From: Alistipes sp.
GTDB taxonomy: Bacteria > Bacteroidota > Bacteroidia > Bacteroidales > Rikenellaceae
Direction of reading: 5' to 3'
NCBI GenBank assembly: GCA_017560305.1
Contig: JAFYOF010000034.1
Coordinates: forward strand, 1 to 21,766
Length of the DNA stretch: 21,766 nucleotides
Positions 12,571 to 20,448 of this stretch are shown piece by piece (the first letter of the stretch is position 1; every line of letters begins with the position of its first letter). A program made the translations under genes and the position numbers. The notes under the pieces are model-generated. The model ran no database searches. It had not been told where the DNA came from and saw only the letters and a program-made list of their open reading frames with translations.

Positions 12571-15195
12571 ATGAAAAGATATTTTTTCCTTGCATTAGCA
12601 CTCCTTCTGACCTGCGCAGCACAGGCGCAAAAGATTGACTCGCTCGCCGAGCAACTGATGACGCGCGCCATCGCAGTGCGCAACTTCGGCAAGGCATTGC
12701 CACAGGAGAAGGTCTATATGCACTTCGACAATACAAGCTATTATCAGGGCGACAAAATCTGGTTTCAGTGCTATGTCGTGACTGCCGATGACAACAAGCC
12801 CACCAACCTGAGCAAGACTCTCTATGTTGAGCTGCTCAACCCCGAGGGCAACATCATCGAGAAGCATACCCTGCCCATCACCGATGGCCGTTGCAACGGC
12901 GACTTCTCGCTTGTGCATCTGCCCTTCCACTCTGGTTTCTTCGAGGTGAGAGCCTACACCCGTTATATGATTAACTTCGGCGATGAGACCATCTTCTCGC
13001 GCGTGTTCCCAGTGTTCGACCTGCCAGAGGTTGTGGGCAACTACACCGAGCGCAAGATGATGAGAATGAACAGCATAGAGGCTGAATACAAAGTAAACCG
13101 CACCATCGAGAAGAAGGAGAAGAGCGTCAATGTAAAGTTCTATCCCGAAGGCGGAAACCTCGTTGCGGGACTCCCTTCACGCGTTGCGTTTGAGGCTACA
13201 AATGCCAACGGCACACCAATCAAGGTTGAGGGTAAGGTTCTCTCGGCTACGGGCGAGGAGGTAACCTCGTTTGCAGTAAACCACGAGGGTCGAGGCTCAT
13301 TTATCTACACCCCAACGGCGGGCGACAAGGCGGAGGTCAAGTATGGCGACCGCACATTCTCATTCTCTCTGCCCGAGGCAAAGAGCAGCGGCATTGTGAT
13401 GAGCGTGGACAATATCTCTTCAAAGGACAGCCTCTTCGTGTCGCTCCACAAGAGCCCCGAACTGGAACTTCCATTGGTTGGCGCGGCAACAATCTCGGGC
13501 GGTAAGTTATGCAACTTCGCTATGCTGGACACCACCCAGCCAATGCCGATAAAGTACGCCATCGCAAAAAGTGAACTCTCGTCGGGCGTAAACCGCATAG
13601 TCATCACCGACCACGCGGGCGCAATCCTTACCGACCGCCTCGTATTCACCCACACGGGCGAGGTGGCGACAATCAATGTGGCGAGCGACAAGACCGTCTA
13701 CGAGCCATACGACGCCGTGAAACTCGACTTCAGCGTGACCGATAGCGAGGGTCAGCCAGTAAAGACCTCTATGTCGGTGGCGGTGCGTGATGGCGACATC
13801 TGCCTTGAGTCGCAGACAAACATCCTGACCGACCTGCTGCTGATGTCGGAAATCAAGGGTTATGTTCACCGCCCGGCATACTACTTTGAGTCAGATGACG
13901 AGGCTCACCGCAGAGCACTCGATGAACTCCTGATGGTACAGGGCTGGCGTCGCTACGACTGGGGCGTATGGGCTGGCGTAGAGCCATTCAAGTTGCGCTA
14001 CACCCCCGAGCAGGGCATCGCCGTAACGGGTACCGTACTGAACTACACTTCGGACAAGCCAGTAAGCAACATATATCTTTCATCAATGCTCGCGCCTTGC
14101 GATGACCCAGCGGCAACCGATGGCGACGAGAACACCAAGCCAAGCGACAACACCCATATCGGTATCGTGAATGTGGGCGAGGATGGTCGTTTTGAGTTTG
14201 CGGCGAGCGTTACGGGCAAGTGGAATCTGGTGTTGGGCGTCACCAACGACAAAAACAAGGCGAAGTCAAGCCGCATCCTGATTGACCGTGCATTCTCGCC
14301 AGCACCAAAGAGTTACCGCCCATCCGACCTGCAAATCAACTCCGACAGCCTGCCAAAAAACGATGAGTTGCCACAGATTGTAGCCGACACAACGAGCGAC
14401 AACGGCTTGATTAACTTCACCGACGAGGAGGCGCAGAAGCTCCTCTCGGAGCGCACCCACCAGATTAAGGAGGTCGTGGTGAAGGTTGACGAGGAGAGTC
14501 GCGAGAAGCGCATCTATGACGCGCGTGCGAATGCTATGCGCTACTATGATATCGAGAGCGAGTTGAGCAATTTCGAGGATAGCGGTGAGACAATCAACGA
14601 CATCTACCAGTTGCTCGTGGCGTTGGATGACAACTTCTTTGTGGAGCGTAGCGAGAACGCCATCGCCCCAACATCGGTAACCGACAGCGAGTATAAGCAC
14701 AGCTGGTTCCTCACCTATAAGATGAAAGAGCCGCTCTTTATTATGAACTACGAGCGTGACCACGGCGATATTCCTTGGTGGGATGCCATCGAGTTGCTCG
14801 CCATCAAGTCAATCTACATCAGCGAGGACGAGGAGACCATTATGAAGTGGTGCGACCCTCACAAGATTTCGCAGTTGGAGGCTACTCGCCACTACTCTGC
14901 CGTAATCTTCATCGAGATGCACCCGCTGGGCAAGGTACCAGCAAAGCCACGCCGTGGCGTGAGAAAGACCTGGATTCAGGGCTACTCTACCCCTATCGAG
15001 TTCTACAGCCCCGACTACTCACTCCTGCCAAAGGATGAGGACTACCGCCGTACACTCTACTGGAATCCAAATGTAAAGACCGACAAGGATGGCAAGGCAT
15101 CGGTGGAGTTCTACAACAACTCATCGTGCCGCAACATCGACATCTCTGCCGAGACCCTCACAAAGAGTGGCGCATTAGGCTCGGTGTCGAAGTAG
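12571..15195 (+). CDS. Large exported protein with MG2-type domain and TonB plug-like C-terminus
   Basis: An 874-aa exported protein. MKRYFFLALALLLTCAAQAQ is a signal peptide. Residues about 43-70 (LPQEKVYMHFDNTSYYQGDK and the following IWF) are the MG2-type macroglobulin motif seen in many Bacteroidota exported proteins; further beta-sandwich repeats with VKFYPEGGNLV and VYEPYDAVKLDFSV follow to about 430. A region near 620-640 (HQIKEVVVKVDEE) and the stretch 720-800, with a P-x-F-I-MNYERD turn and a final IFIEMH, resembles the plug domain of TonB-dependent receptors, but the protein ends without room for a 22-strand barrel. There is no thioester CxEQ motif, so it is not a classical protease-trapping alpha-2-macroglobulin. 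It is probably periplasmic or outer-membrane associated; function unknown. Monocistronic. Confidence 0.75.
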   Translation: MKRYFFLALALLLTCAAQAQKIDSLAEQLMTRAIAVRNFGKALPQEKVYMHFDNTSYYQGDKIWFQCYVVTADDNKPTNLSKTLYVELLNPEGNIIEKHTLPITDGRCNGDFSLVHLPFHSGFFEVRAYTRYMINFGDETIFSRVFPVFDLPEVVGNYTERKMMRMNSIEAEYKVNRTIEKKEKSVNVKFYPEGGNLVAGLPSRVAFEATNANGTPIKVEGKVLSATGEEVTSFAVNHEGRGSFIYTPTAGDKAEVKYGDRTFSFSLPEAKSSGIVMSVDNISSKDSLFVSLHKSPELELPLVGAATISGGKLCNFAMLDTTQPMPIKYAIAKSELSSGVNRIVITDHAGAILTDRLVFTHTGEVATINVASDKTVYEPYDAVKLDFSVTDSEGQPVKTSMSVAVRDGDICLESQTNILTDLLLMSEIKGYVHRPAYYFESDDEAHRRALDELLMVQGWRRYDWGVWAGVEPFKLRYTPEQGIAVTGTVLNYTSDKPVSNIYLSSMLAPCDDPAATDGDENTKPSDNTHIGIVNVGEDGRFEFAASVTGKWNLVLGVTNDKNKAKSSRILIDRAFSPAPKSYRPSDLQINSDSLPKNDELPQIVADTTSDNGLINFTDEEAQKLLSERTHQIKEVVVKVDEESREKRIYDARANAMRYYDIESELSNFEDSGETINDIYQLLVALDDNFFVERSENAIAPTSVTDSEYKHSWFLTYKMKEPLFIMNYERDHGDIPWWDAIELLAIKSIYISEDEETIMKWCDPHKISQLEATRHYSAVIFIEMHPLGKVPAKPRRGVRKTWIQGYSTPIEFYSPDYSLLPKDEDYRRTLYWNPNVKTDKDGKASVEFYNNSSCRNIDISAETLTKSGALGSVSK

Positions 15196-15218
15196 AAACA
15201 ACACACCTCTGTAGAGGC

Positions 15219-15275
15219 GTATCTTCGTGGGTATGGCGCAAAGCGCCACCCCCGCTACCCACTTTAGATAAATTC
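15219..15275 (+). repeat. Hairpin-forming dispersed repeat, copy 2
   Basis: Starts GTATCTTCG and ends AGATAAATT, like copy 1 at 9145-9190 read on the minus strand, with CCCCCGC in common in the middle. Internally GTGGGTA (15227-15233) pairs with TACCCAC (15256-15262), and TGGCGC (15234-15239) with GCGCCA (15243-15248) around an AAA loop. It lies 23 nt behind the MG2-type gene. Confidence 0.65.
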
Positions 15276-15309
15276 ATTTGATACTCATTATCCCAATAAT
15301 GACAATAAA

Positions 15310-15337
15310 AAAGCAGAATGGTTATCCATTCTGCTTT
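15310..15337. terminator. Bidirectional terminator overlapping the folP stop codon
   Basis: AAAGCAGAATGG (15310-15321) and CCATTCTGCTTT (15326-15337) form a 12-bp perfect stem with a 4-nt loop. On the minus strand the loop ATAA contains the folP stop codon and a T run follows; on the plus strand TTTAACTTTTT follows, so it can also end transcripts from the MG2-type gene. Confidence 0.85.
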
Positions 15338-16152
15338 AACTTTTTATATAAGGTAACTATCTCAGCCGCTTCCCTCACATCGTGGACTCGGAGTATCGTA
15401 GCACCTTGTCGCAAAGCCTCCCAATTAAGGGCTATCGTGCCCGTGAGTGCCTCCTGGGCGGTAATCCCCAACGGTTTGTATATCATCGACTTTCGTGACA
15501 CGCCCGCCAACACGGGATACCCCATCTGACACAAACAATTAAGTCCCGCCAGCAACTCATAATTCTGCTCCACACTCTTGGCAAAACCAAATCCCGGGTC
15601 GAGCACAATCTGCTTGATGCCCTTCGAGAGCAAATGCTCAACTTTATCCTCGAAATAACGACACACGGCAGAGGTTATATCCTCATCATAGGAGGTCATC
15701 TGCTGCATCGTCTGTGGCGAGCCCTTCATATGCATTGCGATGTACGGCACACCAGCCTCCGCCACAATATCCACCATCTGGGGCGACAACTCGCCCGCCG
15801 AAATATCGTTGATGATTACATCGCCAAACTCCTCGATGGCTCTCTTTGCCACCTCGGCGCGGAAGGTATCCACCGACACAGCAATATCCTCGCTGACACT
15901 CCTCACAGCCTGCAACCCGCGTCTTACGCGCTGCCACTCCTCCTCCGCCGAGACATCCTCTGCCCCAGGGCGCGACGAGTAACCCCCCACATCAACAATG
16001 GTTGCACCCTGCCCCACCACCTCACGCACTCGCTCGGCAATAGCCTCCTCGCTTGAGGTGCGGCTATGGGCGTAGAATGAGTCGTCGGTGACATTCACAA
16101 TCGCCATCACCTGCGGCTCGGAGAAGTCGTAGAGTCTAACGCTGCGACTCAT
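15322..16152 (-). CDS. folP: Dihydropteroate synthase
   Basis: Folate pathway enzyme that condenses 6-hydroxymethyl-dihydropterin diphosphate with p-aminobenzoate; the sulfonamide target. The 276-aa product shows MAIVNVTDDSFY (pterin/PABA loop 1, with D where P is usual in NVTPDSF), VDVGGYSSRPGA (loop 2), SVDTF, INDISAG, MHMKGSPQTM, DPGFGFAKS, AGVSRKS and a final RVHDV, all in family order. I start at ATG 16152 (MSRSVRLYDF); a longer frame from TTG 16191 lies fully within coaE and is unlikely. The start overlaps the 3' end of coaE by 17 nt. The last codons and stop lie in the terminator stem-loop. Confidence 0.95.
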   Translation of the reverse strand: MSRSVRLYDFSEPQVMAIVNVTDDSFYAHSRTSSEEAIAERVREVVGQGATIVDVGGYSSRPGAEDVSAEEEWQRVRRGLQAVRSVSEDIAVSVDTFRAEVAKRAIEEFGDVIINDISAGELSPQMVDIVAEAGVPYIAMHMKGSPQTMQQMTSYDEDITSAVCRYFEDKVEHLLSKGIKQIVLDPGFGFAKSVEQNYELLAGLNCLCQMGYPVLAGVSRKSMIYKPLGITAQEALTGTIALNWEALRQGATILRVHDVREAAEIVTLYKKLKQNG

Positions 16153-16726
16153 AGATATACATTTTATGCAACTGCTCGATATCGCTCTCAAGATAGTCTC
16201 TGCGAAGGTTCACAATCGTGCGTTTGGCACGGCCGTGCAACTCCTCATCACTCATCTGGTGCTCGATGCGACGCATCACGCTCTCGCGGTCAACGCCATC
16301 ACGCTCCATCGTGCGCTTCACACGCTCCGACATCGGCGCAAGCACCGCCAGCGTAGTATCAACCTCATTCTCGAAGCCCGCCTCAAACAAAATAGCGCTC
16401 TCCAGCACCACATACGCCGACTTCTGCATCTCTGCCCACTCTCTGAAATCTGCTCTCACCGCGGGATGAACGATGCCGTTCAGGCGCTCCAACGCCTCCT
16501 TATCGCCAAAGACACGCTGCGCCAAGTAGGCTCTATCCAAGCCCTCGGCATTGTAGCAACCCTCGCCAAACGCCGCAATCAACTGTTCGCGCAGGCTCTC
16601 GCTCGTTGTCATCAACTGCTTCGCGCGGCTGTCGGAATCATACACCGCAGCGCCACAAGCCTGCAACAACTCGCACACCGTGCTCTTGCCACTGCCTATG
16701 CCTCCCGTAACTCCTACCTTATACAT
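16136..16726 (-). CDS. coaE: Dephospho-CoA kinase
   Basis: Last enzyme of CoA synthesis, phosphorylating the ribose 3'-OH of dephospho-CoA. The 196-aa product begins MYKVGVTGGIGSGKST with the P-loop at 8-16, then shows AVYDSDSRAKQL (about 32-43, the acidic motif), LNGIVHPAV, and VLESAILFEAG (about 107-117). Length is standard. It starts 3 nt after the YbbR-like gene and overlaps folP by 17 nt, so the three genes form one translationally linked transcript. Confidence 0.96.
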   Translation of the reverse strand: MYKVGVTGGIGSGKSTVCELLQACGAAVYDSDSRAKQLMTTSESLREQLIAAFGEGCYNAEGLDRAYLAQRVFGDKEALERLNGIVHPAVRADFREWAEMQKSAYVVLESAILFEAGFENEVDTTLAVLAPMSERVKRTMERDGVDRESVMRRIEHQMSDEELHGRAKRTIVNLRRDYLESDIEQLHKMYIYESQR

Positions 16727-16729
16727 AGT

Positions 16730-17176
16730 CTACAAATCTTCTCCAAGTAACTCTCTCGGTGCCGCCATAAGGGGAATATCACCCACCGATGTAACCTTAA
16801 TATCGCTGAAACGAACAGAGATAGCGCTCTGCACCGAGTGTGGGTCAAACTGATACCACACGCCAAGCAACTCACCCGATTCGCCCCTCTCGCTGGTGAT
16901 GGTGTACTTCAAATCGGTGAGCGGAATCCTCAACTCCTTGCGCTGATAGACTCTGTAACCCAACAGATTCACGCCCTTACCCTCGACAACGCAGGGCACG
17001 CTCATACGCTCGCCACTCACATTGACCAGCACTGGGAAATTGGTTGTATAGGTATATTGCAACTTGAGAATATACCACAAAATAAACGATGCGCACAGCA
17101 ATCCTATGAATACCGGCGATATGGCACGACGCAGTCGCACCAGCATCAATCTTATGCTATTTAAAATTTTGCCCAT
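16730..17176 (-). CDS. Short YbbR-like membrane-anchored protein
   Basis: A 148-aa protein with an N-terminal basic stretch, one membrane helix (about 21-39, ISPVFIGLLCASFILWYIL), then a beta-rich exterior part with TTNFPVLVNVSGERMSVPCV, VVEGKGVNLLGYRVYQRKEL and DLKYTI, which fits one YbbR-type repeat. I recognise it mainly by context: in Bacteroidota a YbbR-like gene commonly precedes coaE, with yajC before it. Those proteins are usually over 300 aa with several repeats; this one is about half that. In other phyla YbbR regulates the diadenylate cyclase CdaA, but no such gene is adjacent. The -7 box ends 8 nt before the ATG. Confidence 0.6.
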   Translation of the reverse strand: MGKILNSIRLMLVRLRRAISPVFIGLLCASFILWYILKLQYTYTTNFPVLVNVSGERMSVPCVVEGKGVNLLGYRVYQRKELRIPLTDLKYTITSERGESGELLGVWYQFDPHSVQSAISVRFSDIKVTSVGDIPLMAAPRELLGEDL

Positions 17177-17184
17177 AACAAATA

Positions 17185-17192
17185 CAAAGATA
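17185..17192 (-). promoter_or_regulatory. -7 box of the YbbR-like-coaE-folP operon
   Basis: TATCTTTG on the minus strand, only 8 nt from the ATG at 17176 and directly behind the T tract of the secDF terminator. The -33 position falls in the terminator stem and has no TTTG. Predicted leader is roughly 5 nt. Confidence 0.6.
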
Positions 17193-17193
17193 T

Positions 17194-17232
17194 AAAAAAG
17201 GTTGCAACCTTATTCTCGGCTGCAACCTTTTT
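17194..17232 (-). terminator. Intrinsic terminator of secDF
   Basis: On the minus strand AAAAAGGTTGCA (17232-17221) pairs with TGCAACCTTTTTT (17206-17194), loop 14 nt. It begins 19 nt after the secDF stop codon, and its T tract runs straight into the -7 box of the next operon. Confidence 0.85.
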
Positions 17233-17251
17233 CACACTATTTTGTTATAAA

Positions 17252-20203
17252 TTACTTCGTATTCTTGTCTGTACGACGCAAAATGTCGTAAGCGATTGGC
17301 GTAGCCACGAATACTGAAGAGTAAGTACCGATGATAACACCGAGGAGCAATGCGAAGATGAAACCACGCAAGTTCTCACCACCCAAGATGAACATTGCGA
17401 GCAATGTCACGATAGTTGTACCTGAAGTATTCACAGTACGAGAGAGTGTTGAGCAGATCGCGTTGTTGATGTTCTCGCTAATCACACGCTTTGGATAGAG
17501 TGCGATGAACTCACGGATACGGTCGAAGATAACCACTGTATCGTTGATTGAGTAACCGATGATAGTCAAGATAGCAGCGATGAATGCCTGGTTAACCTCG
17601 AGGTTGAATGGCATAATGTGGTAGAACAATGAGAATGCACCGATTACGAGCAATGCATTGTGTACCAACGCAAGTGTTGCACCAGTTGCCCACTCCCAAC
17701 GCTTGAATCGGATAGTGATGTAAAGACCGATAGCGATGAGTGAGAACAATACTGCGTAGAATGCGCCGAACAACATATCCTTTGCGATAGCAGGACCGAT
17801 CTTCTCAGATGAGATGATACCATTCTGGTCATCCTGAGTGCTTGTGAAGCCCTCCAATGAGATAGGATATGTATAGAAGCCCTTAACTGCCTCGTAGATC
17901 AAAGCGTCTACCTCTGCTGTTGTCTCCTCAGATGTATCGTCATACTTGTACTGAGTGATGATACGCATCTGGTTCTCGCCACCATACTGCTTAACCTCAA
18001 CTGAAGACTTTGAAGCGTCGTCAGAAACCAAAGCAGACTCAACAGAAGCACGAACCTCCTCAGCTGATACATTCTGGTCGAAGCGAACTACATAAGTACG
18101 ACCACCAGTGAAATCAACACCTGTGTTGAAGCCCAACACGAAGAATGAGATGATTGATACAACGATCAATGAGCCAGACAAGATGTAAGCGCTCTTACGC
18201 TTGCCGATGAAGTCGAACTTAACATTTGACAACCAGTTCTCTGACCAAGAGCGTGAGAATGATACATTACCCTTCTTAGCCTCAACCTTCTCGATAAGCA
18301 TACGAGTGATGAAGATTGCGCAGAATACTGATGTCAAGATACCGATAACGAGTGTTGTAGCGAAGCCCTGAACTGGACCGTTACCGAACACGAACAATAC
18401 GATACCAGTGATGATTGTTGTCAACTGACCGTCGATGATTGCTGAGTAAGCGTTAGAGAAACCATCCTTGATAGCCATTGCAAGACCCTTACCGCCACGC
18501 AACTCCTCCTTGATACGCTCGTAGATAATCACATTAGCATCCACAGCCATACCCATTGTCAATACGATACCCGCGATACCTGGCAATGTCAATACTGAAC
18601 CGAATGATACCAACACACCCATCAAAAGGAAGATGTTAAGTACCAAAGCGATATCTGCCAACCAACCAGCGGTCTTGTAGAACAAGCCCATATAGAGAAG
18701 TACCAAGAAGAACGCCAATACGAATGAGAACATACCTGCGTTGATAGACTCCTGACCGAGTGATGGACCTACTACCTGATCCTGGATGATGCGTGCTGGA
18801 GCTGGAACCTTACCAGACTTCAATACATTAGCCAAGTCCTGTGCCTCCTGGATAGTGAAGTTACCAGTGATTACAGAGTTACCACCCTCAATCTTGCCGT
18901 TCACATTAGGAGCAGAGTATACCAAACCATCCAATACGATTGCGATTGGCTTGCCTACATTCTGACCTGTGAGCTGTGCCCACTGTGAAGTACCGTTTGA
19001 TGTCATTGTAAGGTTAACCTCTGCAGAAGCGCCGTTCTGTGAGTAGTTCTCCTGTGCAGTAGCAACAGAAGCACCATCCATAGCTGGCTTGCCGTCGATT
19101 GAACGCAATGCGTACAATGCGAAGCGACCACCGAAGTAATCCTCACCCTTAACAGCCCAAGCCAATACCAAGTCAGATGGCATCAAGTTCTTAACCTCTG
19201 GACGAGCGAGGTACTCGTTGATTGCTGGCATATCAGCCTCACGAGCAGCACCTACAATGCAACCGCCTGAATATGTTGGGTCCAAGAGAGCGAACAATGG
19301 GTTGTTCTTGCGAGAGAAACCTGTAACAGTCTCCTCAGTCTCAGTAGCACCTGCAGCCTCTGCAGCCAAGTCGTTACCCTCCTGAGCAACCTCTGCTGGC
19401 TTCTCAACTGGCTCCTGACCTGCCTTGATCAACTGGTCAGCCTCTGCCAAGATAGGCAACACCTCCTGAGCATCGTAAACCACCCAGAACTCAAGTGATG
19501 CAGAACCCTGCAAAAGCTTACGAACACGCTCTGGCTCCTTGATACCTGGCAACTCAACCATAATACGGTTAGAGTTTGGTACACGCTGGATGTTTGGCTG
19601 TGTTACACCGAAGTGGTCGATACGGCTGCGCAAGATGTTGAATGAAGCAGCGATAGCAGCGTCAGTCTCTGCGCGGAGAACCTTGATAACCTCCTCGTTT
19701 GATGAGTTAGGAGTGATGTCCTTACGGTCTGGGCTAACGAAGATAGCAGCCAATGGTGAGCCGTTAGATGTCTCAGCATAAGCCTTTGCGAACTCGCCGA
19801 TGTAGTCGTTAGTACCAGCCTTGAGTGCCTCGTTTGCACGCTCCAAAGCCTCTACGAAGGCTGCGTCGTTCTGGCTCTCGCCAGCGAGCGACTTCACCAG
19901 GTCAGCAACCTGGATCTCGAGCATAACATTCATACCACCCTTAAGGTCAAGACCAAGGTTAACCTCCTTCTCCTTACACTCTTTGTAAGTGAACTTCTTG
20001 ATAAGAAGGTTGTAAACAGGCTCATTCTGGATAGAATCCAAATAGTATGCCTCCTTGGCAGCCTGCTCCTGCTCATCGAATGCAGCTGCATACTCAACAG
20101 CCGCCTTCTCTACACTTCTCGTAACAAACGAGAAAGAGAGCTGATAAATGCATCCAATCACTAAAAGGATTGTAAACAATTTAATAGCACCTTTACTTTG
20201 CAT
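17252..20203 (-). CDS. secDF: Protein translocase subunit SecDF (fused)
   Basis: Proton-driven partner of SecYEG that pulls preproteins across the inner membrane, here as a single SecD-SecF polypeptide as usual in Bacteroidota. The 983-aa product has an N-terminal helix, the SecD signature VNLGLDLKGGMNVMLEI (about 81-97), a large periplasmic P1 domain with an E/A-rich insertion (about 260-290), the SecD membrane core with GMAVDANVIIYERIKEE (about 550), then the SecF half beginning with FDFIGKRKSAYILSG (about 665) and carrying FNTGVDFTGG (about 690) and the second SINDTVVIFDRIRE motif (about 905). Both proton-path motifs are intact. It has its own promoter and terminator. Codon use is strongly biased, suggesting high expression. 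Confidence 0.97.
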   Translation of the reverse strand: MQSKGAIKLFTILLVIGCIYQLSFSFVTRSVEKAAVEYAAAFDEQEQAAKEAYYLDSIQNEPVYNLLIKKFTYKECKEKEVNLGLDLKGGMNVMLEIQVADLVKSLAGESQNDAAFVEALERANEALKAGTNDYIGEFAKAYAETSNGSPLAAIFVSPDRKDITPNSSNEEVIKVLRAETDAAIAASFNILRSRIDHFGVTQPNIQRVPNSNRIMVELPGIKEPERVRKLLQGSASLEFWVVYDAQEVLPILAEADQLIKAGQEPVEKPAEVAQEGNDLAAEAAGATETEETVTGFSRKNNPLFALLDPTYSGGCIVGAAREADMPAINEYLARPEVKNLMPSDLVLAWAVKGEDYFGGRFALYALRSIDGKPAMDGASVATAQENYSQNGASAEVNLTMTSNGTSQWAQLTGQNVGKPIAIVLDGLVYSAPNVNGKIEGGNSVITGNFTIQEAQDLANVLKSGKVPAPARIIQDQVVGPSLGQESINAGMFSFVLAFFLVLLYMGLFYKTAGWLADIALVLNIFLLMGVLVSFGSVLTLPGIAGIVLTMGMAVDANVIIYERIKEELRGGKGLAMAIKDGFSNAYSAIIDGQLTTIITGIVLFVFGNGPVQGFATTLVIGILTSVFCAIFITRMLIEKVEAKKGNVSFSRSWSENWLSNVKFDFIGKRKSAYILSGSLIVVSIISFFVLGFNTGVDFTGGRTYVVRFDQNVSAEEVRASVESALVSDDASKSSVEVKQYGGENQMRIITQYKYDDTSEETTAEVDALIYEAVKGFYTYPISLEGFTSTQDDQNGIISSEKIGPAIAKDMLFGAFYAVLFSLIAIGLYITIRFKRWEWATGATLALVHNALLVIGAFSLFYHIMPFNLEVNQAFIAAILTIIGYSINDTVVIFDRIREFIALYPKRVISENINNAICSTLSRTVNTSGTTIVTLLAMFILGGENLRGFIFALLLGVIIGTYSSVFVATPIAYDILRRTDKNTK

Positions 20204-20281
20204 TGTTGTTTAGTTTTTGTTTTTATTTAATCGTTTATTGTATTTTCATTACGCAACCCTATGCGGGCTGGAAATATCGGG

Positions 20282-20289
20282 CAAAGATA
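20282..20289 (-). promoter_or_regulatory. -7 box of secDF
   Basis: TATCTTTG on the minus strand, about 78 nt upstream of the secDF ATG, preceded by a T-rich run and no clear TTTG at -33. It leaves a leader of about 75 nt, the longest in the window; the leader holds no obvious hairpin. Confidence 0.55.
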
Positions 20290-20373
20290 AGTAAAAAAAG
20301 TCTGAATTCCACATTTTTAGCACTTTTATATTAAATAATTGTAAACTTTTTTGCACATAAAGCCCCCTAAAAC

Positions 20374-20407
20374 AAAAAAGATCGCCTGGCAAAATTGCCA
20401 AGCGACC
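20374..20407 (-). terminator. Intrinsic terminator of dnaK
   Basis: On the minus strand GTCGCTTGGC (20406-20397) pairs with GCCAGGCGAT (20390-20381), two G-U wobbles, loop AATTTT, followed by CTTTTTT. It is 42 nt after the dnaK stop codon. Confidence 0.85.
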
Positions 20408-20448
20408 CTGAAATTTATCATTTGCGTGATGTCACGCCGATGGGGTTA

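Noticed and set aside
16153..16191. TTG at 16191 as the start of folP
   Set aside because: The extra 13 residues (MRAISSSCIKCIS) are antisense-like translation of coaE in another frame; ATG 16152 gives the usual short lead-in.
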